Made by a program: the position numbers and the translations under genes. The notes under the pieces were generated by a model. That model was not told the DNA's origin, made no database searches, and saw only the letters and a list, made by a program, of their open reading frames with translations. Shown here in pieces: positions 46,534-56,371 of a stretch of DNA of 64,000 bases; the first letter of the stretch is position 1, and every line of letters starts with the position of its first letter. The stretch covers positions 1-64,000 of the forward strand of contig JABJIE010000017.1 of assembly GCA_018661505.1 (NCBI GenBank), given 5' to 3'. The stretch comes from Lentimicrobiaceae bacterium. GTDB lineage: Bacteria; Bacteroidota; Bacteroidia; Bacteroidales; F082.

Positions 46534-49500
46534 ATGTTAAGTATACTTAAGAAAGTTTTTGGTGACAAATCCGCAAAAGATCTAAAAGAGATAAATCCTT
46601 TCGTTGATAAAGTAAAGGAAGTTTATAACAATATTTCCAAATTAACGAATGATGAATTACGGAACAAGACCCATGATTTTAAAAATCGCATTGTTGAGAA
46701 TACAAAAGAAGAAGAGACTGAAATAAATCGTATAAAGGATCTGATAGCCAATGATCCTGAAATGGATGTGGAAGTGAAAGAAGAACATTATTCCACAATA
46801 GACAATCTTACAAAACTGAGCTACGATAAAACTCAGGCTTTTCTCAATGATATTTTACCAGAGGCGTTTTCGGTTGTAAAAGAGACAGCTAAGAGATTTG
46901 CTGAAAATGATATGGTTGAGGTTACGGCAAATCAATTTGACAGGGATTTAAGCGCTACACTTGACAATGTCACTGTAAAGGGTGACAAGGCCTATTATAA
47001 AAATACATGGGAAGCCGGTGGAAATACCATTAAATGGGATATGGTGCATTATGACGTGCAGTTGATTGGTGGAACAGTTCTTCATCAGGGAAAAATTGCA
47101 GAAATGGCGACAGGTGAGGGTAAAACTCTTGTTGCAACTCTGCCAGTTTATCTAAATGCTCTTCCGGGAAAAGGAGTTCATGTGGTAACAGTTAATGACT
47201 ATCTAGCAAAGCGTGATAGTGAATGGATGGGAATGCTTTACATGTTTCATGGGATGAAAGTCGATTGTATTGACAACCACCAGCCAAATTCCCATGAAAG
47301 AAGACAGGCATATTTGGCTGATATTACTTTTGGTACAAACAATGAATTTGGATTTGACTATTTGCGTGACAACATGACAGGTAATCCAGAAGAACTTGTG
47401 CAGCGAGAGCATAATTATGTAATTGTTGATGAGGTTGACTCGGTACTTATTGATGATGCGCGTACTCCATTGATTATATCAGGTCCAACTCCAAAGGGTG
47501 ATATACACGAGTTTGATGAACTTAAGGCTGATGTCCAGAACCTATACAATGCACAAAAAGCATTAGTAACTAAAATCTTAGTTGAAGCTAAAAGTCTCCT
47601 TCAGAATAAAAATAACAATGAAACTGTAAAAAAGGCTGGTGATGCATTGCTTAGAGCTTATCATGGCTTACCAAAAAATAAAGCTTTTATAAAACTTTTA
47701 AGTGAGGAAGGAAACAAGCAGTTAATGCAAAAAACCGAAAGCTTCTATTTGCAGGAACAGGCAAAAAATATGCATGTGATAGATGATGAATTGTTTTTTG
47801 TAAATGATGAAAAAAATAATTCGGTTGATCTAACAGAAAAAGGTATCGATCTTCTAACAAAATCATACGATAATCCCGATTTCTTTGTAATGCCAGACAT
47901 TGGTGCAAGGGTTGCTGAACTTGAAACTCAAAATCTTGCAGAGAAGGAGCTTATAGAGCAAAAGAATAAAATGATTCAGGATTACTCAATAAAGTCTGAA
48001 AGAATACATACCGTGACCCAACTTTTAAAGGCATACACTCTGTTTGAAAAAGATGTTGAGTATGTAATAATGGATAATAAGATTAAGATTGTTGATGAGC
48101 AAACTGGTCGTGTTATGGAGGGGCGTCGATATTCCGATGGTCTTCATCAGGCAATTGAAGCTAAGGAAAACTTAAAGGTGGAAGCAGCTACCCAAACCTA
48201 TGCTACTATTACGCTTCAGAATTATTTTAGAATGTATAATAAACTTGCTGGAATGACTGGTACTGCGGAGACTGAGGCCGGAGAGTTATGGGATATTTAT
48301 AAACTTGACGTTATTGTAATCCCTACCAATAAGCCAATACTTCGTGATGACCGTGAGGATCTTGTTTACAAAACCAAGAGAGAAAAATATAATGCAGTTA
48401 TTGATGATATAGAGAGGCTTGTGGATGAAAAACGGCCAGTCCTTGTAGGTACAACATCAGTCGAAACATCTGAGCTTTTAAGTAGAATGTTAAACAGAAA
48501 GAGGATTCCTCATAATGTTCTTAATGCAAAACTACACCAACGAGAAGCACAGGTTGTTAAAGAAGCTGGTCAACCAGGGATGGTTACCATTGCAACTAAT
48601 ATGGCAGGTCGTGGTACAGATATTAAACTAGGAACAGGAGTAATAGAGTCCGGAGGTTTAGCAATAATTGGTACCGAAAGACATGATTCTAGGCGTGTTG
48701 ACCGTCAGTTAAGGGGTCGTGCTGGTCGTCAAGGAGATCCAGGTAGCTCACAGTTTTTTGTTTCTCTTGAGGATGATTTGATGAGAATGTTTGGTTCGGG
48801 AAGAATTGCTGGCATAATGGATAAGCTAGGACTTGAAGAGGGCGAAGTTATTCAGCATTCGATGATTACTAAATCCATTGAAAGAGCACAGAAAAAAGTA
48901 GAGGAGAATAACTTTGGAATTCGTAAAAGACTTTTGGAATATGATGATGTCATGAACTCCCAGAGGGAAGTAATATATCGTCGTCGTAAGCATGCGCTGT
49001 TTGGTGAAAGACTTTCTGTAGATATATCCAATATGATATACGATCTATGTGAACATATAGTGATTGATAATCAGGAAACAAATGATTTTGAAGGCTTTCA
49101 GATGGAAGTTTTGAGAAGCTTGGCAATTGAGTCACCTGTGGACGAAAAAGAATTTATGGTCATTGATGGTGGAGAGTTAACTCAAAAACTAATGGATAAG
49201 GTATTTTCCAATTATCAGAGTAAAAGAAAAAATCTAGCGGAAAAGACCTTTCCTGTGATAAAAGATGTTTATGAGAATCAGTCACAATATGAGAATATAG
49301 CAATACCATTTACCGATGGTAAAAAACAAACCCAGGTTGTTGCTAATTTGAAGAAATCTGTGGAATCAGATGGTGCAGAGGTGCCTGTTGCATTTGAAAA
49401 GAGTATCACTTTATCTACGATTGATGATCTTTGGAAAGAGCAATTACGAGAAATGGATGATTTAAAACAATCTGTACAAAATGCTTCTTACGAGCAAAAA

Positions 49501-49824
49501 GATCCATTATTGATTTATAAATTTGAGTCGTTTGAATTATTTAAAAAAATGATTCAAAAAATTAATAAGGATGTTGGTACGTACCTAATAAAGGGAGATG
49601 TTTTAATGCATAGTGGTGATAGTGTTCGTGAGGCAAAAGTACCAAGAGGATTGGATAGAACCCAAATGAAAGAGGAAAGAGGCGATCTTTTAACACAAGC
49701 ACATAGTGATACTCAAGAACGCCAAAAACCCCAGCCTGTGAAAGTAGAAAAGCGAGTTGGAAGAAATGATCCTTGTCCATGCGGTAGTGGTAAGAAGTTT
49801 AAGCAATGTCATGGAAAAAATTAG
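46534..49824 (+). CDS. secA: Protein translocase ATPase SecA
   Basis: The 1096-residue protein has the Walker A motif ATGEGKT (about 192-198), Walker [16 protein letters not shown], the second nucleotide domain with [13 protein letters not shown] and [14 protein letters not shown], the helical scaffold domain, and the C-terminal zinc motif [19 protein letters not shown] that binds SecB or the ribosome. It drives Sec export across the inner membrane. It is longer than E. coli SecA (901) by insertions near 320-470, usual in Bacteroidota. It serves every signal peptide and lipoprotein in this window. Confidence 0.97.
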   Translation: MLSILKKVFGDKSAKDLKEINPFVDKVKEVYNNISKLTNDELRNKTHDFKNRIVENTKEEETEINRIKDLIANDPEMDVEVKEEHYSTIDNLTKLSYDKTQAFLNDILPEAFSVVKETAKRFAENDMVEVTANQFDRDLSATLDNVTVKGDKAYYKNTWEAGGNTIKWDMVHYDVQLIGGTVLHQGKIAEMATGEGKTLVATLPVYLNALPGKGVHVVTVNDYLAKRDSEWMGMLYMFHGMKVDCIDNHQPNSHERRQAYLADITFGTNNEFGFDYLRDNMTGNPEELVQREHNYVIVDEVDSVLIDDARTPLIISGPTPKGDIHEFDELKADVQNLYNAQKALVTKILVEAKSLLQNKNNNETVKKAGDALLRAYHGLPKNKAFIKLLSEEGNKQLMQKTESFYLQEQAKNMHVIDDELFFVNDEKNNSVDLTEKGIDLLTKSYDNPDFFVMPDIGARVAELETQNLAEKELIEQKNKMIQDYSIKSERIHTVTQLLKAYTLFEKDVEYVIMDNKIKIVDEQTGRVMEGRRYSDGLHQAIEAKENLKVEAATQTYATITLQNYFRMYNKLAGMTGTAETEAGELWDIYKLDVIVIPTNKPILRDDREDLVYKTKREKYNAVIDDIERLVDEKRPVLVGTTSVETSELLSRMLNRKRIPHNVLNAKLHQREAQVVKEAGQPGMVTIATNMAGRGTDIKLGTGVIESGGLAIIGTERHDSRRVDRQLRGRAGRQGDPGSSQFFVSLEDDLMRMFGSGRIAGIMDKLGLEEGEVIQHSMITKSIERAQKKVEENNFGIRKRLLEYDDVMNSQREVIYRRRKHALFGERLSVDISNMIYDLCEHIVIDNQETNDFEGFQMEVLRSLAIESPVDEKEFMVIDGGELTQKLMDKVFSNYQSKRKNLAEKTFPVIKDVYENQSQYENIAIPFTDGKKQTQVVANLKKSVESDGAEVPVAFEKSITLSTIDDLWKEQLREMDDLKQSVQNASYEQKDPLLIYKFESFELFKKMIQKINKDVGTYLIKGDVLMHSGDSVREAKVPRGLDRTQMKEERGDLLTQAHSDTQERQKPQPVKVEKRVGRNDPCPCGSGKKFKQCHGKN

Positions 49825-49866
49825 GATTACACTAAAAAGTAAAGCATCATCCTGCTAATGCTGGTT

Positions 49867-49887
49867 AAAATAATATCTGATTATTTT
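49867..49887 (+). terminator. Weak AT-only hairpin after secA
   Basis: AAAATAAT (49867-49874) pairs with ATTATTTT (49880-49887) over a five-base loop; the arms AAAAGTAAA and TTTACTTTT lie around it and can extend it. The lack of G-C pairs makes this a weak terminator candidate. Confidence 0.3.
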
Positions 49888-50004
49888 ACTTTTCAGCATT
49901 GTTGATTATAAATATTCTAAAACAAGAGGGATTGTTAAAATATCCTACCCCCAAATACTGAAAGTATCATTTGTATTGGAATCATATGGTTTCATTTTAA
50001 TGAA

Positions 50005-50034
50005 TTTGAAACTTTCTAATATATGATATATTTG
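50005..50034 (+). promoter_or_regulatory. Promoter of the patatin-like gene and pyrH
   Basis: TTTG (50005-50008), 18 bases, TATATTTG (50027-50034). Both boxes fit the consensus. The leader to the ATG at 50059 is about 20 bases. Confidence 0.6.
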
Positions 50035-50058
50035 TGCTAGAAAATATATAGTGTGATA

Positions 50059-52290
50059 ATGCTCAAAACAAAGTGTATTTCTTTAATTATTTTAATTGTT
50101 TTGCAGTTTACGGTTGGGTATTCATATTCTAATGAGCCTGACGATATCCCCAAAAAGAAACGTCCAAAGATTGGTTTGGTATTAAGTGGGGGCGGAGCAA
50201 AAGGGTTTGCATACCTTGGTATGTTTAAGGTTTTTAAAGAAGTTGGATTACCCATAGATTATATTGGAGGAACCAGTATTGGTAGTGTAATGGGTGGGCT
50301 ATATGCTGCTGGTTATGGTTATGAGGAAATAAAAAAAATGATTGAATCCCAAGATTGGGAGAAATTGATTAGAGACGAAATACCCAGAAAGTATTTAGCA
50401 TATGAAGAGAAACATTTCATGGAATATTCCATAGTTTCTTTACCTCTTAAAAAGCGAAAAGTTAGGTTACAGAAATCTATGCATAAAGGCCAGCAGATCA
50501 ATCTAATGCTAAATAGATATTTTTCTCCAGTTTGGGATGTTAATGATTTCTCAAAATTGCAAACGCCGTTTTTATGTGTAGCAACAAATCTCTATAATGG
50601 CGATGCAGAGATTTTAACCAACGGATATCTTCCTATGGCAATTCGTTCCTCCATGTCAATACCAGGATATTTTGCTCCAACACATTTCAATGGCATGTAT
50701 CTTATTGATGGTGGTGTTGTAAATAACTACCCTGCCCAACCCGTGCAAGATAAAGGAGCTGATTATCTAATTGGCGGTGATGTTCAGGCTGGACTTAAAG
50801 ATACTATTACCGAATTAACGTCTCTGATATCTATTATAAATCAAGTTGTATTTTTTCATGCTGAGGAAGCCAACTATGTGACAGATAGTCTTTTGAATAT
50901 TAACATAAGATTTGAAGTTCCTGCAGGCATGTTGGACTTCAATAAATATGATACTATAATTAAGTATGGTGAATATGTTGCGAATCAATATAGACCTGAA
51001 CTCAAGGCTTTAGCTGACTCTTTAAATGCAATTGAATATAAACCTGTAAAGGTAAGAAACGCCAAACCCCTTAAAACAATAGATATTAATGAGGTAGTAT
51101 ATGAGGGCAATAAAAAAATGTCATCAGAATATCTTGATAATTTCTTTGGTGAATTTAGAAATGAGACAGTTTCAATTGATGATATTGAGGATAAAGTTAC
51201 CATGGTTTATGGCACTAAATTTTTTAAATATGTTTTCTATGAGCTAGAAAAGTCTAGCGATGGTAGGGCAAATATCATTATAAAGGTTGAGGAAGCATCG
51301 CCAGGTTATTTGTCTGCATCTATTCATTATGACTTAACATACAATGGAAGTATAAGAATTAGTGGAATATTCAGAAATATTATTGGAAAGCGAAGTAAAG
51401 TCTTCGGAGAAATTGTTTTTGGAATCAATCCTAGGTTTAGACTATTATATTTTCTCTCAAATGGCATAAAGCCAGGTTTTGGGTTTGATATAGATATGTA
51501 TGAATTTAAATTTAATTATTACAAACGATCAGAGAAGGTAACAGGTATAAGTATAAGAAACTTAAAAGCTGCAGCTTATACTACTTCTATGATTAATAAC
51601 CTATACAGCGTTAAATTGGGAGCAGAATATGAATACTTTAGATTTAAACAGACTGTTGTAGTTGACACATCGTTGTTACCTTTTCAAAATTTTAATAGTT
51701 ATGGAAGTATTTTTATCAAGTTTAGAGCTGATACTAAGAATAAACTATACTTTTCAACTACCGGATTCGATGCCGAATTTGATGCGCATTATTGTATGAA
51801 CCTTTCAAAAGGGTGGATTGATAGTGTTTTCACAAACGCGCTGATTATGAGTGTCAAGCTGCATAAAAATCTACCACTTAATAAAAGATTTACTCTTAAA
51901 CCAGGTCTTTTTATTGGTTGGACTTTAAATGATGATGAGCCTTCAATTCAGCATCGGTTTGGAGCAGGTGGATTAAATGAGATAAACTATATAAATAATT
52001 TCGTACCTTTCACCGGGGTTCAGTTTATACAAAGATTTGGTTTGTATGCGGCAATAGCAAGATTGAAGCTGCAATATAATGTGTGGGAAAAGATATATTT
52101 AACCCTGAGAACAGATATGGGAAACTTGGAGGCTACATCTAAGGATTTAACTGACATTAGTAATGCAATGTTTGGATATGGGCTTACGGCATCTTACAAT
52201 AGTTTCATTGGACCTATTGAACTAACAGTTATGAGTTCAAATGTCAACCCTTCGGTTTCATTTTTTATTAATATTGGATTTAGTTTCTAA
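50059..52290 (+). CDS. Patatin-like phospholipase with outer membrane barrel (PlpD type)
   Basis: The protein (743 residues from the ATG at 50059; a GTG at 50053 would add two) has a signal peptide, a patatin domain (about 36-240) with the oxyanion loop SGGGAKG, nucleophile S73 in GTSIGS and catalytic D217 in LIDGGVV, a POTRA-like segment (about 325-410) and a C-terminal BamA/TpsB-type barrel ending in VSFFINIGFSF. This is the PlpD (type Vd) arrangement: the barrel sits in the outer membrane and carries a lipolytic domain. It should cleave phospholipids, perhaps in membrane remodelling. It lies 9 bases before pyrH. Confidence 0.92.
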   Translation: MLKTKCISLIILIVLQFTVGYSYSNEPDDIPKKKRPKIGLVLSGGGAKGFAYLGMFKVFKEVGLPIDYIGGTSIGSVMGGLYAAGYGYEEIKKMIESQDWEKLIRDEIPRKYLAYEEKHFMEYSIVSLPLKKRKVRLQKSMHKGQQINLMLNRYFSPVWDVNDFSKLQTPFLCVATNLYNGDAEILTNGYLPMAIRSSMSIPGYFAPTHFNGMYLIDGGVVNNYPAQPVQDKGADYLIGGDVQAGLKDTITELTSLISIINQVVFFHAEEANYVTDSLLNINIRFEVPAGMLDFNKYDTIIKYGEYVANQYRPELKALADSLNAIEYKPVKVRNAKPLKTIDINEVVYEGNKKMSSEYLDNFFGEFRNETVSIDDIEDKVTMVYGTKFFKYVFYELEKSSDGRANIIIKVEEASPGYLSASIHYDLTYNGSIRISGIFRNIIGKRSKVFGEIVFGINPRFRLLYFLSNGIKPGFGFDIDMYEFKFNYYKRSEKVTGISIRNLKAAAYTTSMINNLYSVKLGAEYEYFRFKQTVVVDTSLLPFQNFNSYGSIFIKFRADTKNKLYFSTTGFDAEFDAHYCMNLSKGWIDSVFTNALIMSVKLHKNLPLNKRFTLKPGLFIGWTLNDDEPSIQHRFGAGGLNEINYINNFVPFTGVQFIQRFGLYAAIARLKLQYNVWEKIYLTLRTDMGNLEATSKDLTDISNAMFGYGLTASYNSFIGPIELTVMSSNVNPSVSFFINIGFSF

Positions 52291-52299
52291 AAAATAGAT

Positions 52300-53001
52300 A
52301 TGTATAATAGAGTGCTATTAAAATTGAGTGGAGAGTCATTAATGGGTAGCCAAAGCCATGGCATAAACCCTGATGTTCTATTAAGTTACTGCGAGGATAT
52401 TAAGGCAATCGTTGACAAAGGTGTTCAAGTAGCTATTGTTATAGGAGGTGGTAATATCTTTAGAGGAATTCAAGGAGTTGCAAATGGTATGGATCGTGTC
52501 CAGGGTGATTACATGGGAATGTTAGCAACAGTAATCAATTCTATGGGCTTACAATCTGAGCTAGAAAAGCAGGGATTGAAGGCAAAACTTTTATCTGGGC
52601 TTTTCATTGATCCCATTGCTGAATCAATGAGTGCTGGAAAAGCAAAGAAATATCTTAATGATGGTTATGTTGTTATTATTGCTGGAGGTACTGGAAATCC
52701 ATTTTTTACAACTGATACTGCTTCTGCACTTCGTGCGGTTGAGATAGGTGCTGATGTACTTTTAAAAGGTACACGTGTCGATGGTGTATATTCTGCTGAT
52801 CCTGAGAGAGATCCTAATGCCAAGAAGTATGATGCAATATCATTTGCTGAAGCTTATGAGAAGAATTTAATGATAATGGATATGACGGCATTCACTCTTT
52901 GCAAGGAAAACGAGTTGCCAATTGTTGTATTTGATATGAATACAAAGGGAAACCTTCTCAAGGTTGTTGATGAAAAGGGCATTGGTACAATTGTAAAGTA
53001 A
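52300..53001 (+). CDS. pyrH: UMP kinase
   Basis: The 233-residue protein shows KLSGESLMG, the glycine-rich IGGGNIFRG, GGTGNPFFTTDTASALRA and the DGVYSADPERDPNA loop of hexameric bacterial UMP kinases (amino acid kinase fold). It makes UDP from UMP and ATP and is allosterically controlled by GTP and UTP in the family. It precedes frr, the usual bacterial order, 99 bases apart. Confidence 0.97.
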   Translation: MYNRVLLKLSGESLMGSQSHGINPDVLLSYCEDIKAIVDKGVQVAIVIGGGNIFRGIQGVANGMDRVQGDYMGMLATVINSMGLQSELEKQGLKAKLLSGLFIDPIAESMSAGKAKKYLNDGYVVIIAGGTGNPFFTTDTASALRAVEIGADVLLKGTRVDGVYSADPERDPNAKKYDAISFAEAYEKNLMIMDMTAFTLCKENELPIVVFDMNTKGNLLKVVDEKGIGTIVK

Positions 53002-53069
53002 GATTTATCTCTGTGAATAAAATCATGAAAATTCTAGAAATGTAAATCTAGGTATAGTCATAGATATAT

Positions 53070-53077
53070 TACATTTG
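53070..53077 (+). promoter_or_regulatory. Putative frr -7 element (TACATTTG)
   Basis: Exact TAnnTTTG match 24 bases before the frr ATG. No TTG at the right distance; pyrH read-through may also supply transcription. Confidence 0.35.
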
Positions 53078-53100
53078 TAATAAACAAAAAAGGATACAAA

Positions 53101-53664
53101 ATGGAAGATGAAGCTATTTTATGTATTGAAGAGGTTAAAGAAAGTATGCAAGATGCTATGAAACATTTAGATAAGGAATTTCTAAAAGTCAGAGCGGGTA
53201 AAGCATCACCTTCGATGTTATCTGGAGTTATGGTGGAGTATTACGGAACATTAACACCAATTGAACAAACATCAAACATCAATACTCCCGATGCACGACA
53301 GATTGTTATTCAACCATTCGACAGAACCCAAATGGGTGAGATTGAGAAAGCCATTCTAAATTCAAATCTAGGCTTTAACCCCCAGAATGAAGGAGATATT
53401 ATAAGAATTAATGTTCCTCCATTAACAGAAGAGAGAAGATTGGAACTCGTAAGAAAAGCAAAAGCAGTTGCTGAGGATACTAAAGTTGGAATAAGGAATG
53501 CACGCAGAAATGGCAACGATGAAGTAAAGACGCTCGAGAAAGATGGTTTGCCAGAAGATATAGGTAAGAAACTTATGGGTGACATTCAAAAGCTGACCGA
53601 CGAATATTCGAATAAAGTAGACACTCTTTTTGAGGAGAAAGAAAAAGATATTTTAACAGTTTAA
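53101..53664 (+). CDS. frr: Ribosome recycling factor
   Basis: The 187-residue protein has the three-helix bundle and hinge pattern of RRF: HLDKEFLKVRAGKASPSML, the domain II strands with VEYYGTLTPIEQ, and RKAKAVAEDTKVGIRNARRN. With EF-G it splits post-termination ribosomes. Length matches the family (185). It converges on the holin-like gene with a 24-base gap. Confidence 0.97.
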   Translation: MEDEAILCIEEVKESMQDAMKHLDKEFLKVRAGKASPSMLSGVMVEYYGTLTPIEQTSNINTPDARQIVIQPFDRTQMGEIEKAILNSNLGFNPQNEGDIIRINVPPLTEERRLELVRKAKAVAEDTKVGIRNARRNGNDEVKTLEKDGLPEDIGKKLMGDIQKLTDEYSNKVDTLFEEKEKDILTV

Positions 53665-53688
53665 TTATACTGTATCCGAAATAAACCA

Positions 53689-54351
53689 CTAGGTTTCTAA
53701 GTTAGTTTCTTCGTTTGTTTTTAGCGGTTTTTTTACCTTTTTTTTACTCTTTTTATCTCCCTTAAATTTACTTATAAGAGTATACACAAAACGTGCAACG
53801 TTTGTGGTAGTAATTATTGAAGAGTATGCTTTCCCCAATATTTCTTGAAGGATATTTTTTATGGTTAGGTTATGTTCTATAACCTTCACTTTTTCATTGA
53901 TGTTTTCCTTGTTATCCGATAACTTCTTCCTTAATAGTAGGATATTCTCATTCTGCGACTCATTGGTATCAAATGTGAATTCATCATTTTTTGGGTTGTA
54001 ATCATCAAAAAAGATACGTCCAAAGAACCCTCGCACTGGGTTAAAAATTAATCGCTTTCTGTAAAAGAATATGATGCCTGCAAAAAACAAGTAAAATAGG
54101 GCTACAATAAGGAATCCAACTCCGGTTGACCATCCAGTTATTGCACTAAACCATTCAGCAAATGCAAAAGAAAAGAATAATAAAATGAAGCCACTTATAC
54201 CAAAAAAAAGGAGGAGCAACATCATATAAGATGCTAACTCACTAGATCCTTTTACAAAAACTAGTTTGTTGTAGGTAATCAGATTATCTAAGTAATCTTT
54301 AAAATCATCAATAATTTCCTTGAAAGGATCTGTAAGATTATTTTGCTCCAT
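53689..54351 (-). CDS. Phage holin 3_6 superfamily (holin-X-like) membrane protein
   Basis: The 220-residue protein has two strong membrane segments (about 43-65 and 78-98) in the arrangement of the Holin-X (phage_holin_3_6) family, followed by a cytosolic tail with lysine-rich end (KKSKKKVKKPLKTN). Such genes are widespread in Bacteroidota, lie beside YtxH genes as here, and are not phage-derived lysis genes. A role in envelope stress is suspected but unproved. Confidence 0.7.
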   Translation of the reverse strand: MEQNNLTDPFKEIIDDFKDYLDNLITYNKLVFVKGSSELASYMMLLLLFFGISGFILLFFSFAFAEWFSAITGWSTGVGFLIVALFYLFFAGIIFFYRKRLIFNPVRGFFGRIFFDDYNPKNDEFTFDTNESQNENILLLRKKLSDNKENINEKVKVIEHNLTIKNILQEILGKAYSSIITTTNVARFVYTLISKFKGDKKSKKKVKKPLKTNEETNLET

Positions 54352-54373
54352 GAGGAAATTAGTTAAATGAGTT

Positions 54374-54667
54374 TTAGGCCTTACTTTTTACTTCTTCAAT
54401 TATGGCAGAGGTACTCTTTTTTACAGTATCGATTGTTTCTTCAGCTCCTTCTTTAATGTCTTCGAGTACGTCTGTCATTGATTCTTTCAAATCATCGAAT
54501 TTATCAAATAAATCGTCAGTTATTTCTTTGGACTTATCAGACAGTTTTCTTCTTGTTTCTTCTCCTGGCTCAGGAGCAAAAAGTAAACCTGCTAATACTC
54601 CCGCTGCAGCACCCATTAGAGCACCTGCTACAAAGGCAAAGCCTGAATTTGAATTATTGTCGCTCAT
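54374..54667 (-). CDS. YtxH domain-containing small membrane protein
   Basis: The 97-residue protein has a single glycine/alanine-rich membrane segment (about 8-30, FVAGALMGAAAGVLAGLLFA) followed by PEPGEETRRKL, the YtxH signature, and an amphipathic coiled-coil tail. YtxH is a general-stress protein of B. subtilis with unknown molecular role. It lies 22 bases before the holin-X-like gene and is probably co-transcribed. Confidence 0.88.
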   Translation of the reverse strand: MSDNNSNSGFAFVAGALMGAAAGVLAGLLFAPEPGEETRRKLSDKSKEITDDLFDKFDDLKESMTDVLEDIKEGAEETIDTVKKSTSAIIEEVKSKA

Positions 54668-54723
54668 TTATTAAAAATTTAAAGGTTAAATATATATTAT
54701 TATATGATTATTACTTAAAAAGG

Positions 54724-55821
54724 TTACATTCTGCTAGTTAAATATTTAACTAATTTCATTTGTTGCATAAACTGACGCAGTATGACCTTCAAAATTGTAT
54801 AGGTAGGTATTGCAAGTATCATACCAATAATTCCTGCAATCTTGCCTCCAATGATAATTGCAAGAAAAACCTCAACAGGATGAGCTTTAACACTTTTGGC
54901 ATGTATCTGAGGTTGCAATATTAAATTGTCGATGATATTTGCGATTAAAAATACTCCAACTACGCTGAGGAATGTAAATGTTATAAGGTCATATTCACCA
55001 TTACTTAATATTGATAGGATTGCTAAGACTGAGCCTATGGTCATTCCAATCAATGGGCCTAAATAGGGAATTACATTCATTAAGCCTCCGATGAAGCCAA
55101 TTAGCAGTGCATTTGGCACACCCAATATTAGTAGCCCAATGGTCTCTAGTGTCATCATTATTATTACCTCCACGAGAATACCATGAAAATACCTAACCAA
55201 AAGAAATTTGGAGTCATGCAATGCCTTGTCAAGATCTTCCATATATTTTTCCGGTGAAAGCATTAGAATGAAATTCTTGAGTAGTTTGTCGTCAAATAAG
55301 AAATAGTATGTTAGAAATACTACAATAAATGTACCTACAAATACAGAACCAGTGGTGCTAACAATATCTGTGAAGAAGTTTGTGAATTTGGCAATGCTTA
55401 CTAATTCAAGAATCTGCGATTTCAAATAAATTGCAAGTGTTTCATCTGCATTTATGACATTGTACTGAACCAAAAAAGCGTCAAATCGATCCATGGGTTC
55501 TTGATAATTAGCAATTATATCGTTCACATTAATGCTGGATATTATATTTGCCTGTCGTATTATAAGTGGAACGATTAGAACCATAAAAGCACTAATTACA
55601 AGTATAATAACAATAAGAGATATAATGGTACTCAAGGTGTGTGGCATCTTTCGGTTCCACATTTTAACACTATCCAATTTCTTCACCAAAGGTGTTCCAA
55701 TCATGGATAGAAATAATGCAATTAATATGTAGCCAACAACATCCATAAAATACCATCCCATAAATACAATTATTACAAATCCTATCAATGGTCGTATGTA
55801 TTGAAAAAGGTTATCTCTCAT
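54724..55821 (-). CDS. AI-2E family transporter
   Basis: The 365-residue protein has about eight membrane segments and the AI-2E (UPF0118) features: an N-terminal helical pair, a soluble linker (about 98-150), and the C-terminal block with GFIGGLMNVIPYLGPLIG and LILQPQIHAKSVKAHPVEVF. Members export autoinducer-2 or act as sodium/proton antiporters; the substrate here is open. It precedes the YtxH gene by 56 bases in the same direction. Confidence 0.92.
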   Translation of the reverse strand: MRDNLFQYIRPLIGFVIIVFMGWYFMDVVGYILIALFLSMIGTPLVKKLDSVKMWNRKMPHTLSTIISLIVIILVISAFMVLIVPLIIRQANIISSINVNDIIANYQEPMDRFDAFLVQYNVINADETLAIYLKSQILELVSIAKFTNFFTDIVSTTGSVFVGTFIVVFLTYYFLFDDKLLKNFILMLSPEKYMEDLDKALHDSKFLLVRYFHGILVEVIIMMTLETIGLLILGVPNALLIGFIGGLMNVIPYLGPLIGMTIGSVLAILSILSNGEYDLITFTFLSVVGVFLIANIIDNLILQPQIHAKSVKAHPVEVFLAIIIGGKIAGIIGMILAIPTYTILKVILRQFMQQMKLVKYLTSRM

Positions 55822-55961
55822 GTGAATAATAAAAGTTTACATTATAAAATTACACAAATAATTATATTGTTTGCTTTAAATAACGTTTTCGTTGGTCAAA
55901 CATTATATTGACCTTCTACTAATATTAAAAATAATGTATTTAGGAATAAGCCTAATCCTTT

Positions 55962-56288
55962 TTACTTAAGTTTTGGATTATTTTGATGTCTCTGCTTGTC
56001 TCTGTTATTTTTTTTTTCAATATTTTCTCTTAGAGCGTTTTCTAAGTCTATGCCAGTTTGGTTTGCAAGACAAATAATAACAAATAAAACATCTGCAAGT
56101 TCATCACCAAGGCTATTATCTTTCTCATTTTCCTTGAAGGACTGTTCACCATATTTTCTTGCTATTATTCGAGCAACCTCACCAACTTCCTCGGTCAATA
56201 AAGCCACATTGGTTAATTCGTTAAAATATCTTACACCTGTTGTTTTAATCCAGTCATCAACTTTTTGTTGCGCCTCATGTATGGTCAT
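55962..56288 (-). CDS. MazG-like nucleotide pyrophosphohydrolase
   Basis: The 108-residue protein is an all-alpha NTP pyrophosphatase: the EEVGEVAR motif and the DELADVLFVI motif supply the acidic magnesium ligands. The tail is lysine and asparagine rich. It probably cleaves non-canonical NTPs to NMP and pyrophosphate. Its start is 83 bases from the divergent methyltransferase gene. Confidence 0.88.
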   Translation of the reverse strand: MTIHEAQQKVDDWIKTTGVRYFNELTNVALLTEEVGEVARIIARKYGEQSFKENEKDNSLGDELADVLFVIICLANQTGIDLENALRENIEKKNNRDKQRHQNNPKLK

Positions 56289-56331
56289 CTTATAAGTTTT
56301 GAAAATTTATTTTAACTCAGGCGAAATTAGT

Positions 56332-56339
56332 TAATTTTG
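56332..56339 (+). promoter_or_regulatory. Putative -7 element (TAATTTTG) for the RNA methyltransferase gene
   Basis: Exact TAnnTTTG match 8 bases before the first ATG (56348). It implies either a leaderless message or a start at the later ATG (56372). Confidence 0.4.
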
Positions 56340-56371
56340 CCAAGTGTATGGATTCGCTAAAAGATTTTAAA

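Noticed and set aside
47203..49780. Minus-strand frames inside secA
   Set aside because: They overlap conserved SecA motifs on the other strand and show no domain.
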